Shown here: one piece after another, positions 23,547-32,500 of the stretch
Numbering within the stretch: position 1 is the stretch's first letter
Layout of the letters: every line of letters starts with the position of its first letter
Source: Brachybacterium tyrofermentans
GTDB taxonomy: Bacteria; Actinomycetota; Actinomycetes; Actinomycetales; Dermabacteraceae
Reading direction: 5' to 3'
Length of the DNA stretch: 64,000 bases
NCBI RefSeq assembly: GCF_014897585.1
Contig: NZ_JABUXW010000018.1
Span: 30,485 to 94,484 of the forward strand
The notes under the pieces: generated by a model
Databases searched by the model: none
The model's input: the letters and a program-made list of their open reading frames with translations, nothing else
Told to the model about the DNA's origin: nothing
Position numbers and translations under genes: made by a program

Positions 23547-24838
23547 CCGACACCCGCCGCACTCCCCCGCTGCCGCAGACGGACCGCTGGTTCCGCATGG
23601 CAGCCGACGAGGAGACCCGCACCGCGCAGGTCTACCTCTACGACGCGATCTCCGGCTGGTTCGGTGTCACCGCGAAGGACTTCGCGCGCGACTGGAACGC
23701 GCTGGACGTCGACCAGATCGATCTGTTCATCAACTCCCCCGGCGGCGACGTCTTCGACGCCCTGGCGATCCTGAACGTCATCCGGCGCACCGAGGCCCGC
23801 GTGGTCGCGCACGTCGACGGGATCGCAGCGTCCGCAGCGTCGTTCATCGCTATGGGCGCCGACGAGCTCGTGATGGGCCGCAACAGCGAGCTGATGATCC
23901 ACGACGCCTCCGGCCTCTGCTGGGGACCCGCCGAAGACATGCAGAAGATGTCCGACGACCTCGCCCGGATCAGCGACAACATCGCCTCGATCTACGCCGA
24001 GAAGGCGGGCGGCGACGCCTCCACCTGGCGCGAGGCCATGCTCGCCGAAACCTGGTACACGGCAGACGAGGCCGTGACCGCGGGCCTCGCCGACCGCGTC
24101 GACGGCGACCGTGACAAGTCCGAGGCGAAGAACAGCCTGGACCTCTCGATCTTCGCCCACGCCGGCCGCGCCGACGCCCCCGCACCGAACCTCGGCAACT
24201 CACCGCCGTACGACAAGGGCGGTTGGCTGAACCGCCAGACCGACTACCAACGGGGCGGCCTCATGCAGGTCATCCCCGAGAGCTTCGCCGCGGCGCTCGC
24301 CGCCGGCGACCACAGACCTCCGGCCGAGCCGGTGGAACCCACCCACACCCAGAAGGAAGGAGCCGACCTCATGTCGGACACCATCAAGAAGGGGCTGATC
24401 GACAGGCTCGGCATCACCGACGCCGAGGCGACCGAGGACACCATCCTCGCCGCCGTCGACGAGGCGCTCGCCGAGCGTGCCGAGCCCGCCCCGAAGTTCT
24501 CCCCGCCCGAGGGCACGGTGCTCATGGACTCCGACCAGGTCGAGCAGCTGCGTGCTGACGCCCGGGCCGGCGCCGACGCGCGCGCCCAGCAGATCTCCGA
24601 CCGCCGCGCCGGCATCGTCGACGCCGCGATCACCGATGGCCGGATCGCTCCGGCCCGGCGCGACCACTGGGTCGCGCAGCTGAACGCCGACGAGGAGGGC
24701 GCCACCGAGGTGCTCGCCTCCCTGACCGCCGGCACCATCCCCCTCGCCCCTGCGGGCTTCACGGGCGGCGTCGACGAGTCCAACGACGAGGACGCCGTGT
24801 ACGCCAAGTACTGGCCGACCACCGAGAAGGAGGCCTGA
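23543..24838 (+). CDS. Head maturation protease (ClpP-like) with C-terminal scaffold
   Basis: 431 aa. Residues 25-200 are an S14 ClpP-like fold: FINSPGGDV, nucleophile S97 in DGIAASAASF and base H120 in LMIHDAS. Residues 240-431 are helical and acidic, typical of a fused scaffold (delta) domain. It processes capsid and scaffold during prohead maturation. A strong internal start in the same frame (24371) could make the scaffold alone. Confidence 0.9.
   Translation: MTDTRRTPPLPQTDRWFRMAADEETRTAQVYLYDAISGWFGVTAKDFARDWNALDVDQIDLFINSPGGDVFDALAILNVIRRTEARVVAHVDGIAASAASFIAMGADELVMGRNSELMIHDASGLCWGPAEDMQKMSDDLARISDNIASIYAEKAGGDASTWREAMLAETWYTADEAVTAGLADRVDGDRDKSEAKNSLDLSIFAHAGRADAPAPNLGNSPPYDKGGWLNRQTDYQRGGLMQVIPESFAAALAAGDHRPPAEPVEPTHTQKEGADLMSDTIKKGLIDRLGITDAEATEDTILAAVDEALAERAEPAPKFSPPEGTVLMDSDQVEQLRADARAGADARAQQISDRRAGIVDAAITDGRIAPARRDHWVAQLNADEEGATEVLASLTAGTIPLAPAGFTGGVDESNDEDAVYAKYWPTTEKEA
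24371..24838 (+). CDS. Nested scaffold protein (internal start in the protease gene)
   Basis: In-frame ATG at 24371 is preceded by AAGGAAGGAG eight bases away, far stronger than needed by chance inside a coding region. It would yield 155 aa, MSDTIKKGLIDRLGITDAEA and onward, a helical acidic protein with LRADARAGADARAQQISDR. Lambda C/Nu3 uses the same nested arrangement. Expression as a separate product is inferred. Confidence 0.55.
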   Translation: MSDTIKKGLIDRLGITDAEATEDTILAAVDEALAERAEPAPKFSPPEGTVLMDSDQVEQLRADARAGADARAQQISDRRAGIVDAAITDGRIAPARRDHWVAQLNADEEGATEVLASLTAGTIPLAPAGFTGGVDESNDEDAVYAKYWPTTEKEA

Positions 24839-24839
24839 G

Positions 24840-25196
24840 ATGGCTGACTACCTGCCCCTGTTCAACCCCGGCACCGCTGTCACGTTCACGGCGTCGGACG
24901 ACCTGATCGGTGGCCGCCTGGTCGAGATCACCGGAGATCGCAGCGTCGCGCACGCGGCAATCGGCTCCGGAAAGGTCGCCGGTGTCGCCGGTTTCAACAC
25001 TGCCGCGGGAGAGCTCGTGACTGTGTACTCCGGCGGTGTGCAGCTCCCGACCGCTTCGGGTGCGATCGCCGCGGGTGACCGTGTCGCGGCCGCCGCCGAC
25101 GGCAAGGTCTCCACTGCGGAGACCGGCACGATCGGCGTCGCGCTCGCGGCTGCCGCAGATGGCGAGACCGCCCAGGTCCGCTTCCACCTGGCCTGA
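24840..25196 (+). CDS. Capsid decoration protein (DUF2190-like)
   Basis: 118 aa, all-beta with Gly/Ala/Val-rich repeats (GAIAAGDRVAAAADGKVSTA, TIGVALAAAADGETAQVRF), typical of the recombinase-accessory-named DUF2190 family now known as head decoration. It follows the protease and precedes the capsid as in many HK97-like phages, and probably cements the mature shell. Confidence 0.8.
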   Translation: MADYLPLFNPGTAVTFTASDDLIGGRLVEITGDRSVAHAAIGSGKVAGVAGFNTAAGELVTVYSGGVQLPTASGAIAAGDRVAAAADGKVSTAETGTIGVALAAAADGETAQVRFHLA

Positions 25197-25210
25197 AAGG
25201 AGGTCCGCTC

Positions 25211-26131
25211 ATGTCGTTCACCTACCCCGGTGCGCCGGTGAGGGTCGGGTCTGACCTGACCACCACCGAGATCCACCACCTGATGAAGACCCCGTCGCTT
25301 CTGCGGAAGCGCCTGGGCACCATCCTGGACCACAAGTTCATCTCCGATTACCTGCTCGCAGGGCGCTTCACCGCCGAGGGCGGCGCGATCCTGTACGAGA
25401 CGGGCGAGACGATCTTCTCGGCCGACGACCCGGAGGCCATCGCCCCCGGCGGGGAGTACCCGCGCTCGGTCATGACCTCGGGTGAGCTCGCCACCGCGCG
25501 CACCACGAAGTTCGGTCGCGGGACCGAGGTCACCGACGAGGCGATCAGCCGTCTGCTGATCAACCCCGTCGACAGCGGCCTGCGCAAGCTCGCGAACTCG
25601 ATGATCCGCTACATCGACGGCGTGGCGCTCGGCGTCATCGCCTCGAAGGTCACGCAGTCCGAGGCGGCTTCGGCCGCGTGGGCTGATGCGGGCGCGATCG
25701 TCGACACCGTGCTCGCGGTGAAGGCGAAGGCGGAGGAGACCCACGTCGAGGAGAACTTCGACTACTCCACCGTCGTGCTGAAGCCGACCCAGTTCGCGAA
25801 GGTCGCGGCCGCGCTCATCAAGTCCGATCTGGTGCCGCGCGAGTCGCAGAACTTCGCGCTCTCGGGGGTCATCCCCTCGTACCTCGGTCTGACCTGGGTG
25901 ACGTCGAACCACGTCCCCTTCTCGGACCCGATCCTGGTCGATCGCGACCAGCTCGGCGGCATGGCCGACGAGAAGATCCAGTCGCCCGGATACGTCGGCT
26001 ACGACGGTCTCGAGGTCCGCTCGGACCGCGAGAACAGCGCCGACAAGTACGTCATCCAGGCGCGCCGCATCACCGTCCCGGTGGTGCTGGAGCCGAACGC
26101 GGGAATCCGCATCACCGGAACGGGAGTCTGA
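25211..26131 (+). CDS. Major capsid protein
   Basis: 306 aa with ribosome site AAAGGAGGTC. Contains the HK97-fold E-loop and spine pattern: early helix SLLRKRLGTILDHKFISDYL, a long spine helix RKLANSMIRYIDGVALGVIA, and P-domain strands with VLKPTQFAKVAAALIKSD and YVIQARRITVPVVLEPNAG. Length is typical. Forms the icosahedral shell; shows no long N-terminal delta domain, consistent with a separate scaffold. Confidence 0.9.
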   Translation: MSFTYPGAPVRVGSDLTTTEIHHLMKTPSLLRKRLGTILDHKFISDYLLAGRFTAEGGAILYETGETIFSADDPEAIAPGGEYPRSVMTSGELATARTTKFGRGTEVTDEAISRLLINPVDSGLRKLANSMIRYIDGVALGVIASKVTQSEAASAAWADAGAIVDTVLAVKAKAEETHVEENFDYSTVVLKPTQFAKVAAALIKSDLVPRESQNFALSGVIPSYLGLTWVTSNHVPFSDPILVDRDQLGGMADEKIQSPGYVGYDGLEVRSDRENSADKYVIQARRITVPVVLEPNAGIRITGTGV

Positions 26132-26133
26132 AC

Positions 26134-26448
26134 ATGGCGAAGCAGCTCAAGGTCATCGCGGCGTGCGTCGTCGTGAACGTCGGTGGACAGGAGCGCTACC
26201 TCTACAAGGGGGCCGTGCTTCCGTCCAGCGTCGAGCGCAAGGACATCACGCGGCTGAAGAACACCGGCCTCGTCGCCGAGGTCGAGGTCGCAGTCCCCGA
26301 GGCTGATTCCGCGGCCGACGTGGCGGCGGCCGAGAAGGCCGCTGCCGAGAAGGCCGCCGCTGAGAAGGCAGCGGCCGCGAAGGCTGCGGCCGATCAGGGC
26401 AAGGCCGACAAGGCCGCCGGCAACGGTGGCGCTCCGGCGCAGAAGTGA
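26134..26448 (+). CDS. Head-region protein with Ala/Lys repeat tail
   Basis: 104 aa: a small beta-rich domain (KVIAACVVVNVGGQERYLYK) followed by five AEKAAA-type repeats and a Gly-rich end. Similar proteins sit directly after capsid genes in actinophages, role unknown. The repeat tail is probably an extended helix. Confidence 0.6.
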   Translation: MAKQLKVIAACVVVNVGGQERYLYKGAVLPSSVERKDITRLKNTGLVAEVEVAVPEADSAADVAAAEKAAAEKAAAEKAAAAKAAADQGKADKAAGNGGAPAQK

Positions 26449-26463
26449 TCGAGAGGGGGCGTC

Positions 26464-26913
26464 ATGGCTGACGAGGAATCCTGGGTGAGTCCCGACGATG
26501 TCTCGGCACCGTGGCGCCCCCTGACCGCTGCTGAGAAGCAGCGGGCGACCGCCCTGATCGCGTCGGTCTCGCGCGACATCGACCGGCGCTGGCCAGGGCT
26601 GCGTGCTCGGGTTGCTGCCGGGTCGGTCATGAAGGCGGACATCGCGGACGTCATCACCTGGCTGGTGCTTCCAGTGCTCGGCGGCCCGCCGGCGCCGGGC
26701 GCGAAGTCGTGGCAGGTGACGTCTGGGTCGGAGTCGCGGGCGATCACGCTGGACCAGTCGTCGGATCCTCGAGCTCCGTGGGTCTACGCCCAGTGGATGC
26801 TCGAGATCCTCGACGGTGTCCCGGATGCTCGACAGGCCACACCGCAGGGGTCATTCCCTCCGGCAGGCCCGTACGACGATCTGTTCCCCCGCTGGCCGGA
26901 GGGGCGCCGATGA
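26464..26913 (+). CDS. Head-tail connector (gp6/Gp19-like adaptor)
   Basis: 149 aa. WRPLTAAEKQRATALIASVS and a helical bundle followed by SESRAITLDQS match the Gp19/HK97 gp6 adaptor family, which binds the portal ring. Four-base overlap with the next connector gene. Confidence 0.75.
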   Translation: MADEESWVSPDDVSAPWRPLTAAEKQRATALIASVSRDIDRRWPGLRARVAAGSVMKADIADVITWLVLPVLGGPPAPGAKSWQVTSGSESRAITLDQSSDPRAPWVYAQWMLEILDGVPDARQATPQGSFPPAGPYDDLFPRWPEGRR

Positions 26914-27242
26914 TGTGGTTCGACGAGCAGATCCATGGCGAGGAGATCACCGTCCGCCAGATCACGTCCGGGAAGCCGGATGCGAACGGGCGAGCGACGG
27001 AGACTCCCGTCGACCATGTCCTGTCGGGCTTCTCGGTGGTACCTGTCGGCTCGGAGGAGTCGGTCGGCAACGAGAAGGTCATCACCTCCCGGTACCGGGT
27101 CTCTGGCCCGTCGACTGATCTTGTGCGTGCACACGATCGAGTCCTCTGGCGCGGCGACGAGTACAAGGTGGACGGCCACCCGCGGTCGTTCTACGGGGCG
27201 TTCCCGCACACCGAGTTCTTTCTACAGCTGGATCGGGGGTGA
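26910..27242 (+). CDS. Head closure protein
   Basis: 110 aa, beta-rich, with the ending VLWRGDEYKVDGHPRSF and HTEFFLQLDR typical of the HK97 gp7/SPP1 gp16 stopper family. It plugs the portal and receives the tail. Confidence 0.7.
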   Translation: MMWFDEQIHGEEITVRQITSGKPDANGRATETPVDHVLSGFSVVPVGSEESVGNEKVITSRYRVSGPSTDLVRAHDRVLWRGDEYKVDGHPRSFYGAFPHTEFFLQLDRG

Positions 27243-27245
27243 GGC

Positions 27246-27548
27246 ATGGACGTCCGAGACATCGTGCAGCAGGCCTCGCACTCACCGGCTGTCCGCCGGC
27301 GGCTGCGGGCCCGAGCGAACCAGGTCGCGGCCCGGGCGAAGGCGATGGCGGCCCGTGAAGGGCTGCGGGAGCTGTCGGCTGACATTCGTGTCGTCGAGGG
27401 CACTCGTCCCGGCACGAAGGCGCAGGGCTTCCGCCGCCCGTACGCCAGGGTCGTCGCTCCGGGGGCCGCGAAGTACGAGATGGGCACCAGCCGGTTCAAC
27501 AAGTACCGGCTGATGCTGCGCGCGTCCAGGGCGGTGAGCAGACGATGA
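27246..27548 (+). CDS. Neck protein (HK97 gp10-like)
   Basis: 100 aa, basic: SPAVRRRLRARANQVAARAK then a beta segment RVVEGTRPGTKAQGFRRPYA and YEMGTSRFNKYRLMLRA. Small size, Arg-rich helix and place between head closure and tail terminator fit the tail-completion family. Confidence 0.65.
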   Translation: MDVRDIVQQASHSPAVRRRLRARANQVAARAKAMAAREGLRELSADIRVVEGTRPGTKAQGFRRPYARVVAPGAAKYEMGTSRFNKYRLMLRASRAVSRR

Positions 27549-27949
27549 GCCAGGTGATCGGCGTGTGGCCGAACACCACGCGCTTGCTGATCGCGTACCT
27601 GACCGACCGCACCGGTCTGCCGGTGTACTCCCGTCGTCCCGAGGATGGGTGGATGAGTGCCGCCCCGTGCATCTGGGTGGACCGCCTCCCGGGCCCACCC
27701 TCGGACGGCTACTCGAAGACGTACACCTTCGACATCGAGGCGATGCACACCGATCCCGACGACCTCGGATCGCTGGTGCAGATGCTCGAGGTGTACCTGT
27801 TCACCCTGCCGTCGGAGTCCGACACCCGACACCAGGTCGACGACGTGCAGTGCACGGCCGAGTTCGCTGACGTCCCCGCGGACGACATCGACCTCGAACG
27901 GTCCGTCGGCTCGTTCGACATCACCGTCCGCCCCCAGCCCGCCCTGTAA
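27545..27949 (+). CDS. Tail terminator protein
   Basis: 134 aa. Alternating strand/helix pattern (TTRLLIAYLTDRTGLPVYSR, then YTFDIEAMHTDPDDLGSLVQ and a final SFDITVRPQP) typical of lambda gpU/SPP1 gp17 terminators. Caps the tail tube before joining to the head. ATGA overlap with the neck gene. Confidence 0.75.
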   Translation: MSQVIGVWPNTTRLLIAYLTDRTGLPVYSRRPEDGWMSAAPCIWVDRLPGPPSDGYSKTYTFDIEAMHTDPDDLGSLVQMLEVYLFTLPSESDTRHQVDDVQCTAEFADVPADDIDLERSVGSFDITVRPQPAL

Positions 27950-27975
27950 TCCCCCCGCGCGCCCCGTGCGCTCCG

Positions 27976-28007
27976 GCCCGTCACGACTCCGTGGCGGGCT
28001 GTTTCTG
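27976..28007 (+). terminator. Terminator/attenuator before the tail tube gene
   Basis: GCCCGTCACG (27976-27985) pairs with CGTGGCGGGC (27990-27999), 4-nt loop, one T-G pair, followed by TGTTTCTG. Placed between connector genes and the highly expressed tube gene. Confidence 0.6.
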
Positions 28008-28026
28008 ATGGAAGGAAACCCCCGTC

Positions 28027-28665
28027 ATGGCATTCGTGACCGACAACATCGAGACCGACAACCGGCTCGTCCTCAAGCATGGCAACAAGATCCTGGCGCT
28101 CGCCGACTACGACGAGCCTCCTGTCGAGGAGCTCTTCACGGCCGAGGGTGAGCCCTCGCCGCTGCCGGCCTACTTCCGGCAGATGGGCTACATCACCACC
28201 GATGGTGCGACCCAGGGCAACGACGTCTCCTCGACCGACACCAACATGGACCAGGACGTCGAGCCGGTCCGCTCGGACATCGAGTCGATCGCCCGCACCC
28301 TCGCCGTCACCTTCGGTGAGGCGAACGCCTGGGTGAACGGCCTCTACCACGGCCTGCCCGTCGCAGAGTGGGCGGCCTCCAAGTCCGCCGCCTGGGACTA
28401 CACGTTCGGTGAGGTCTCCGACCCGCCGTTCTACCGTCTGCTGTTGCTGACCCAGGACGGGACCGGCTCGCAGACGAAGTACCGCGTCGAGCAGGCGTAC
28501 CGCGCCAAGGTCACCAACCTCGGTGAGCGCACCCTCTCGCGTGCGGACGCTGAAGGGTTCCAGTTCACGTTCGGGCTCTACAAGGACCCGGCCACGAACA
28601 TGACCTACCGCCGCGCGCAGAACGGTCCGTTCTACCTGCCCGTCGAGCCCCCCGTCGGCGGCTGA
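28027..28665 (+). CDS. Major tail (tube) protein
   Basis: 212 aa. N-terminal AFVTDNIETDNRLVLKHGNK and later DVEPVRSDIESIARTLAVTF and EQAYRAKVTNLGERTLSRAD give the beta-sandwich pattern of siphovirus tube proteins. Flanked on both sides by hairpins and followed by the frameshifted chaperone, the standard tail order. Polymerises into the tail tube. Confidence 0.9.
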   Translation: MAFVTDNIETDNRLVLKHGNKILALADYDEPPVEELFTAEGEPSPLPAYFRQMGYITTDGATQGNDVSSTDTNMDQDVEPVRSDIESIARTLAVTFGEANAWVNGLYHGLPVAEWAASKSAAWDYTFGEVSDPPFYRLLLLTQDGTGSQTKYRVEQAYRAKVTNLGERTLSRADAEGFQFTFGLYKDPATNMTYRRAQNGPFYLPVEPPVGG

Positions 28666-28678
28666 GCCGCCCCTGATC

Positions 28679-28716
28679 GTCGGCGCGCGTCGTTCGCTGG
28701 TGCGGCGCGCGCCGAC
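28679..28716 (+). terminator. Hairpin after the tail tube gene
   Basis: GTCGGCGCGCG (28679-28689) pairs perfectly with 28706-28716, 16-nt loop. No T-run; probably attenuates transcription into the low-need chaperone genes or protects the tube mRNA. Confidence 0.5.
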
Positions 28717-28754
28717 TCTCCAACCAGCACACCAGCTCCAGGAGGAATCCCAGC

Positions 28755-29087
28755 ATGTCGAAGAAGAACACCCGCAAGGTGTACAAGCTCGCCGAGGTCC
28801 GCCCCGCGTACGAAGAGGCCGTCGGCTCCGAAGGCGGAGTCGTCGAGTTCGAGGGGACGGACGGAAAGACCTACACGTTCCCGCATCCGCTGTTCATGGA
28901 CGATGACCAGCAGGAAGCAATGGACGGCGCGTCGACGAAGTACGAGATCAGCGAGGTCCTCCTGGGTGACCAGTACGAGGACTTCGTGGCCGCCGGCAAC
29001 AGCCTCGATGACCTCGGGATGCTGTTCGGGATGGTCTCCCGGGAGGCGCAGGAAAAAGCCCAGAAGGTGCGTCTTACTCGGCGCTGA
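28755..29087 (+). CDS. Tail assembly chaperone G
   Basis: 110 aa with CCAGGAGGAATCCCAGC upstream. KVYKLAEVRPAYEEAVGSEG, then the conserved LGDQYEDFVAAGNSLDDLGM region match gpG-type chaperones of actinophages. Made without frameshift it ends at 29087; it binds tape measure and tube protein during tail assembly and is absent from the virion. Confidence 0.85.
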   Translation: MSKKNTRKVYKLAEVRPAYEEAVGSEGGVVEFEGTDGKTYTFPHPLFMDDDQQEAMDGASTKYEISEVLLGDQYEDFVAAGNSLDDLGMLFGMVSREAQEKAQKVRLTRR

Positions 29088-29479
29088 GCCTCCTCGGGGA
29101 GCACCCCGAAGCGGTCGAGGCGTCCCTGCTGCAGACCTATGCACCCAGGGATCCTCTGCGCGAGTACTTCCGGGGACAGCTCACTCTCCGCCAGCTGAGA
29201 CTGATGGTCGAGTGGCTGCCCCTGAACGCACCGGCATACCGAGCCGCCGCTGGGCACGCGTGGACCGACGAGACGCTCCTGCAGTGGGACATCTCCTCGC
29301 AGCTGCGCGCCCTGAATGCGGCCCTGGCGAACCTCTTCCGTGAGAAGGGTGCCAACCCCGTAACACCCGACTTCCTCCCCGCCCCGGGCGTGGATGGCGG
29401 GTACGAGGACGGCGACGTTCTCGACGAGGTCGAACAGCAAGAAATCCGCTCCAACATGGAGCGCCTCTGGGGGTCCTGA
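28755..29479 (+). CDS. Tail assembly chaperone GT (-1 frameshift fusion)
   Basis: The -1 frame is open from before the G stop to 29479. Slipping at GGAAAAA (29051-29057) joins it to G, giving about 241 aa. The downstream part reads ALSLLGEHPEAVEASLLQ, then LTLRQLRLMVEWLPLNAP and WTDETLLQWD, which is the T domain of actinophage chaperones. It has no good start of its own in the right place. The fusion to G ratio sets correct tail assembly. Confidence 0.85.
29051..29057 (+). promoter_or_regulatory. Slippery site for -1 frameshift
   Basis: Codons GAA AAA GCC in frame 0 become GGA AAA AGC in frame -1. Lys-tRNA can re-pair fully on AAA; the upstream pairing is imperfect, so this is not a canonical X-XXY-YYZ heptamer. 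The fused frame starts 33 bp before the G stop. Confidence 0.7.
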
Positions 29480-29513
29480 CCCCCGAGCACAACTTCATAG
29501 AGAGGGGGCGGCG

Positions 29514-32500
29514 ATGGCGCGCTCAGATGCCGCTTGGGTGGATGTTCTCCCGCAGATGAAGGGCTTCGCCGCCCCCCTCATGAAGGACGTGAAGGAAGCC
29601 TCGAAGAAGGCCGGCACCGAGGGCGGCCGCGCACTCGTCGACGGCATGAACGCCGAGGCGAAGAAGGTCAACACTTCCCCCGTCGTGAAGCAGCTCGAGG
29701 ACGTCGAGCGTGCCGCACGCAAGACCGCCGACGAGCAGGCCAGCTCCGCGAAGAAGGCCGCCTCCGAGGTCGGGAAGTCCCAGACCCGTATCATCGACGC
29801 CCGCGACAAGGCCCGCTCCTCGGCCGCGCAGGTTGAGCGCGCCGAGGCCGACCTGGAGAAGCGCCGCACCACCGCCGCCGGCAAGTCCAGCGAGGTCGAG
29901 CGCGCCGAGCGCGACATCACCGACAAGCGCACCAAGGGTGAGCTGTCTGCCGACGAGCTCGCCAAGGCTGAGCAGGACCTCGCCGCGAAGCGCGCGGACG
30001 CCGCAAAGGCCGACGCCGAGGTCACTGCGTCCTCCGCCAAGCTCGAGACGGCCCGCACCAAGCTGGGCCAGGCCACCGGGAAGGTCGAAGACGAAGACAC
30101 CGCGCTGCGCGCCGCGATCACCGAATCGAAGGTCGCACACCAGGAGGCACGCGACGCAGCGGCAGACCACGCCCGCGCGCAGGAAGACCTCGCACGCGAG
30201 ACCGGAGTCGCTGCCAAGGAAGCCGAGAAGGCCACCCCGGCGTGGAAGCGCCTCTGGGAGGGCATGGACGGCACCGGCGGTCTGAAGAACAAGATCGTCC
30301 GCGGCATGAAGGGCATCGGCAAGGAGATCGAGAAGGAAGCCGGCCGGATCCGCTCCCGCGGCGACGCACTGCTTTCCGGTATCGGCTCCGGCATCAAGTG
30401 GGGAGCAGCCGGCGTCGCAGCCGGCGGCGCGGCGCTCGCCGGCGGGGCCCTGTATGGGGGCTTCACCCGGCTCGCTGACATCGAGGACGCTCGGGCATCG
30501 CTCGAGGGTCTGAAGATGTCGGGCGCCGAAGTCGACGGCGTGATGGAGTCTGCGCTCGCCTCGGTCAAGGGCACCGCCTTCGGCATGGGTGACGCGGCCT
30601 CCGTCGCGGCCACGATGACCGCAGCCGGGATCAAGCCCGGCGAGGACCTCACGAAGACGCTGTCCCTCGTGGCGGACTCCGCGACGATCGCGAAGCGCGA
30701 CCTCGGCGACATGGGCCTCATCTGGTCCTCGGTGGCATCGAAGGGCAAGCTCCAGGGCGACGACGCGATGCAGCTGCTCGAATCGGGCATCCCGATCTGG
30801 CAGATGATCGGCGACGTCATGGGCGTCACTGCCGCAGAGGCCCAGAAGCTCGGCTCCGATGGCGAGGTTGGCTTCGACGTCTTCGCGAAGGCGATGGAGG
30901 AGAACCTCGGTGGCGCCGCACTGAAGTCAGGCGAGACCGTCCGCGGCTCCTTCGCGAACCTCAAGGCCGCAGTCTCCCGCCTCGGTGCTGGAGCACTGGA
31001 GAGCTTCTACCCCCTGATCGCCCCCGCGCTGCGCGGCGTGACCGGGTTCGTCGACGGCATCGCGTCGAAGGCGACCCCTGCCATCGAGGCGTTCACCAAG
31101 GGCGCGAAGGGTATCTACGACCTCCTCGTCGGTGGCGACTTCACCGGTGCGCTGACCGAGGTGTTCGGCTGGGAGGAAGACGCCCCGATCGTCGACTTCC
31201 TGTTCGACGTCCGCGAGGGCGTGAAGGGCCTCTGGGACCTCCTCGTCGGCGGCGACTTCACCAGCGCGCTGCGCGACGTCTTCGGCTGGGAGGAGGACTC
31301 CCCCGCCGTCGGCATGCTTCTCACGCTGCGCGATACGGCGATCAGCGTCGGCGGCTGGCTGCGGGACAACCTGATCCCCATCCTCTCGGGCGTGGGCGGG
31401 TTCCTGCTGTACCTCGGCGGCAGCGCCGTGGTCGGCGCGATCGTCGCCCTCGGCGGCGTCATCGGCACCGCACTGGGCGCGATCGGGTGGATCCCGTTCG
31501 CGGTCGGCGCGGCCGTGGGTGCTCTCACGTGGTTCTTCACCGAGACGGAGCTCGGCGGACAGGTCCTGCAGACCGTGTGGTCCGGGATCCAGATCGCGAT
31601 CGCAGCTGTGTCCGAGTGGTTCACCACCACGGCACTGCCGCTTCTCATCACCGGGTTCCAGTGGCTGCAGGCCGCAGCAAGCGCGGTCGGCGACTGGTTC
31701 ACGACCACCCTGTGGCCCGCGCTGCAGACCGGCTGGAGCATCCTGTCGGCCGTGGCCGGCGCCGTGATCCCGGTCGTGATCCAGTACGTGCAGGCGCTGG
31801 GAGACTACTGGTCGCAGATCGTCATGGGCGTCGTGATCCCTGCGATCCAGCAGTTCGTCGGCTACGTCCGCGACACGATGTTCCCGATCATCCAGCGGCT
31901 CTGGACCGATTACGTCCAGCCCGTGTTCGCTGCCATCGGCGCGTTCGTGGTCTGGGCCTGGAACAACGCGATCAAGCCCGCGTTGGGTGCCTTCTTCCTC
32001 TTCATGACGGAGACCCTGGCGCCGACCATCGTGTGGCTCTGGCAGAACGTCGTCTCTCCGGCGTTTTCGGCCATCGGATCGTTCATCGGCTGGGCATGGA
32101 ACAGCGTCATCTTCCCGGCCCTGGACGCCTTCAAGTGGTTCCTGCTCAACGTCCTCGCGCCGACCGTGGTGTGGCTGTGGAAGAACGTCGTGAGTCCGGC
32201 ATTTAACGGCATCTCCTGGGCGATCGATACAGCCTGGAAGGTCATCCAGGTCATCTTCGCGATCATCGACTGGACCGTCCGAAATGTGGTCGGCCCGGTC
32301 TTCTCCTGGCTGTACGAGAAAATCGTGAAGCCGGTGTGGAAGAACGTGCAGGACGTCCTGCAGGCGGGCTGGGTCTTCGTCCGGGACAAGGTGTTCATCC
32401 CCCTGAAGAACTTCATCACCGACAGCGTCGCGCCCGGATTTTCCAAGGGTGTCGATGCGATCGGCACGGCCTGGGACAAGCTGAAGTCAGCTGCCGCCAA

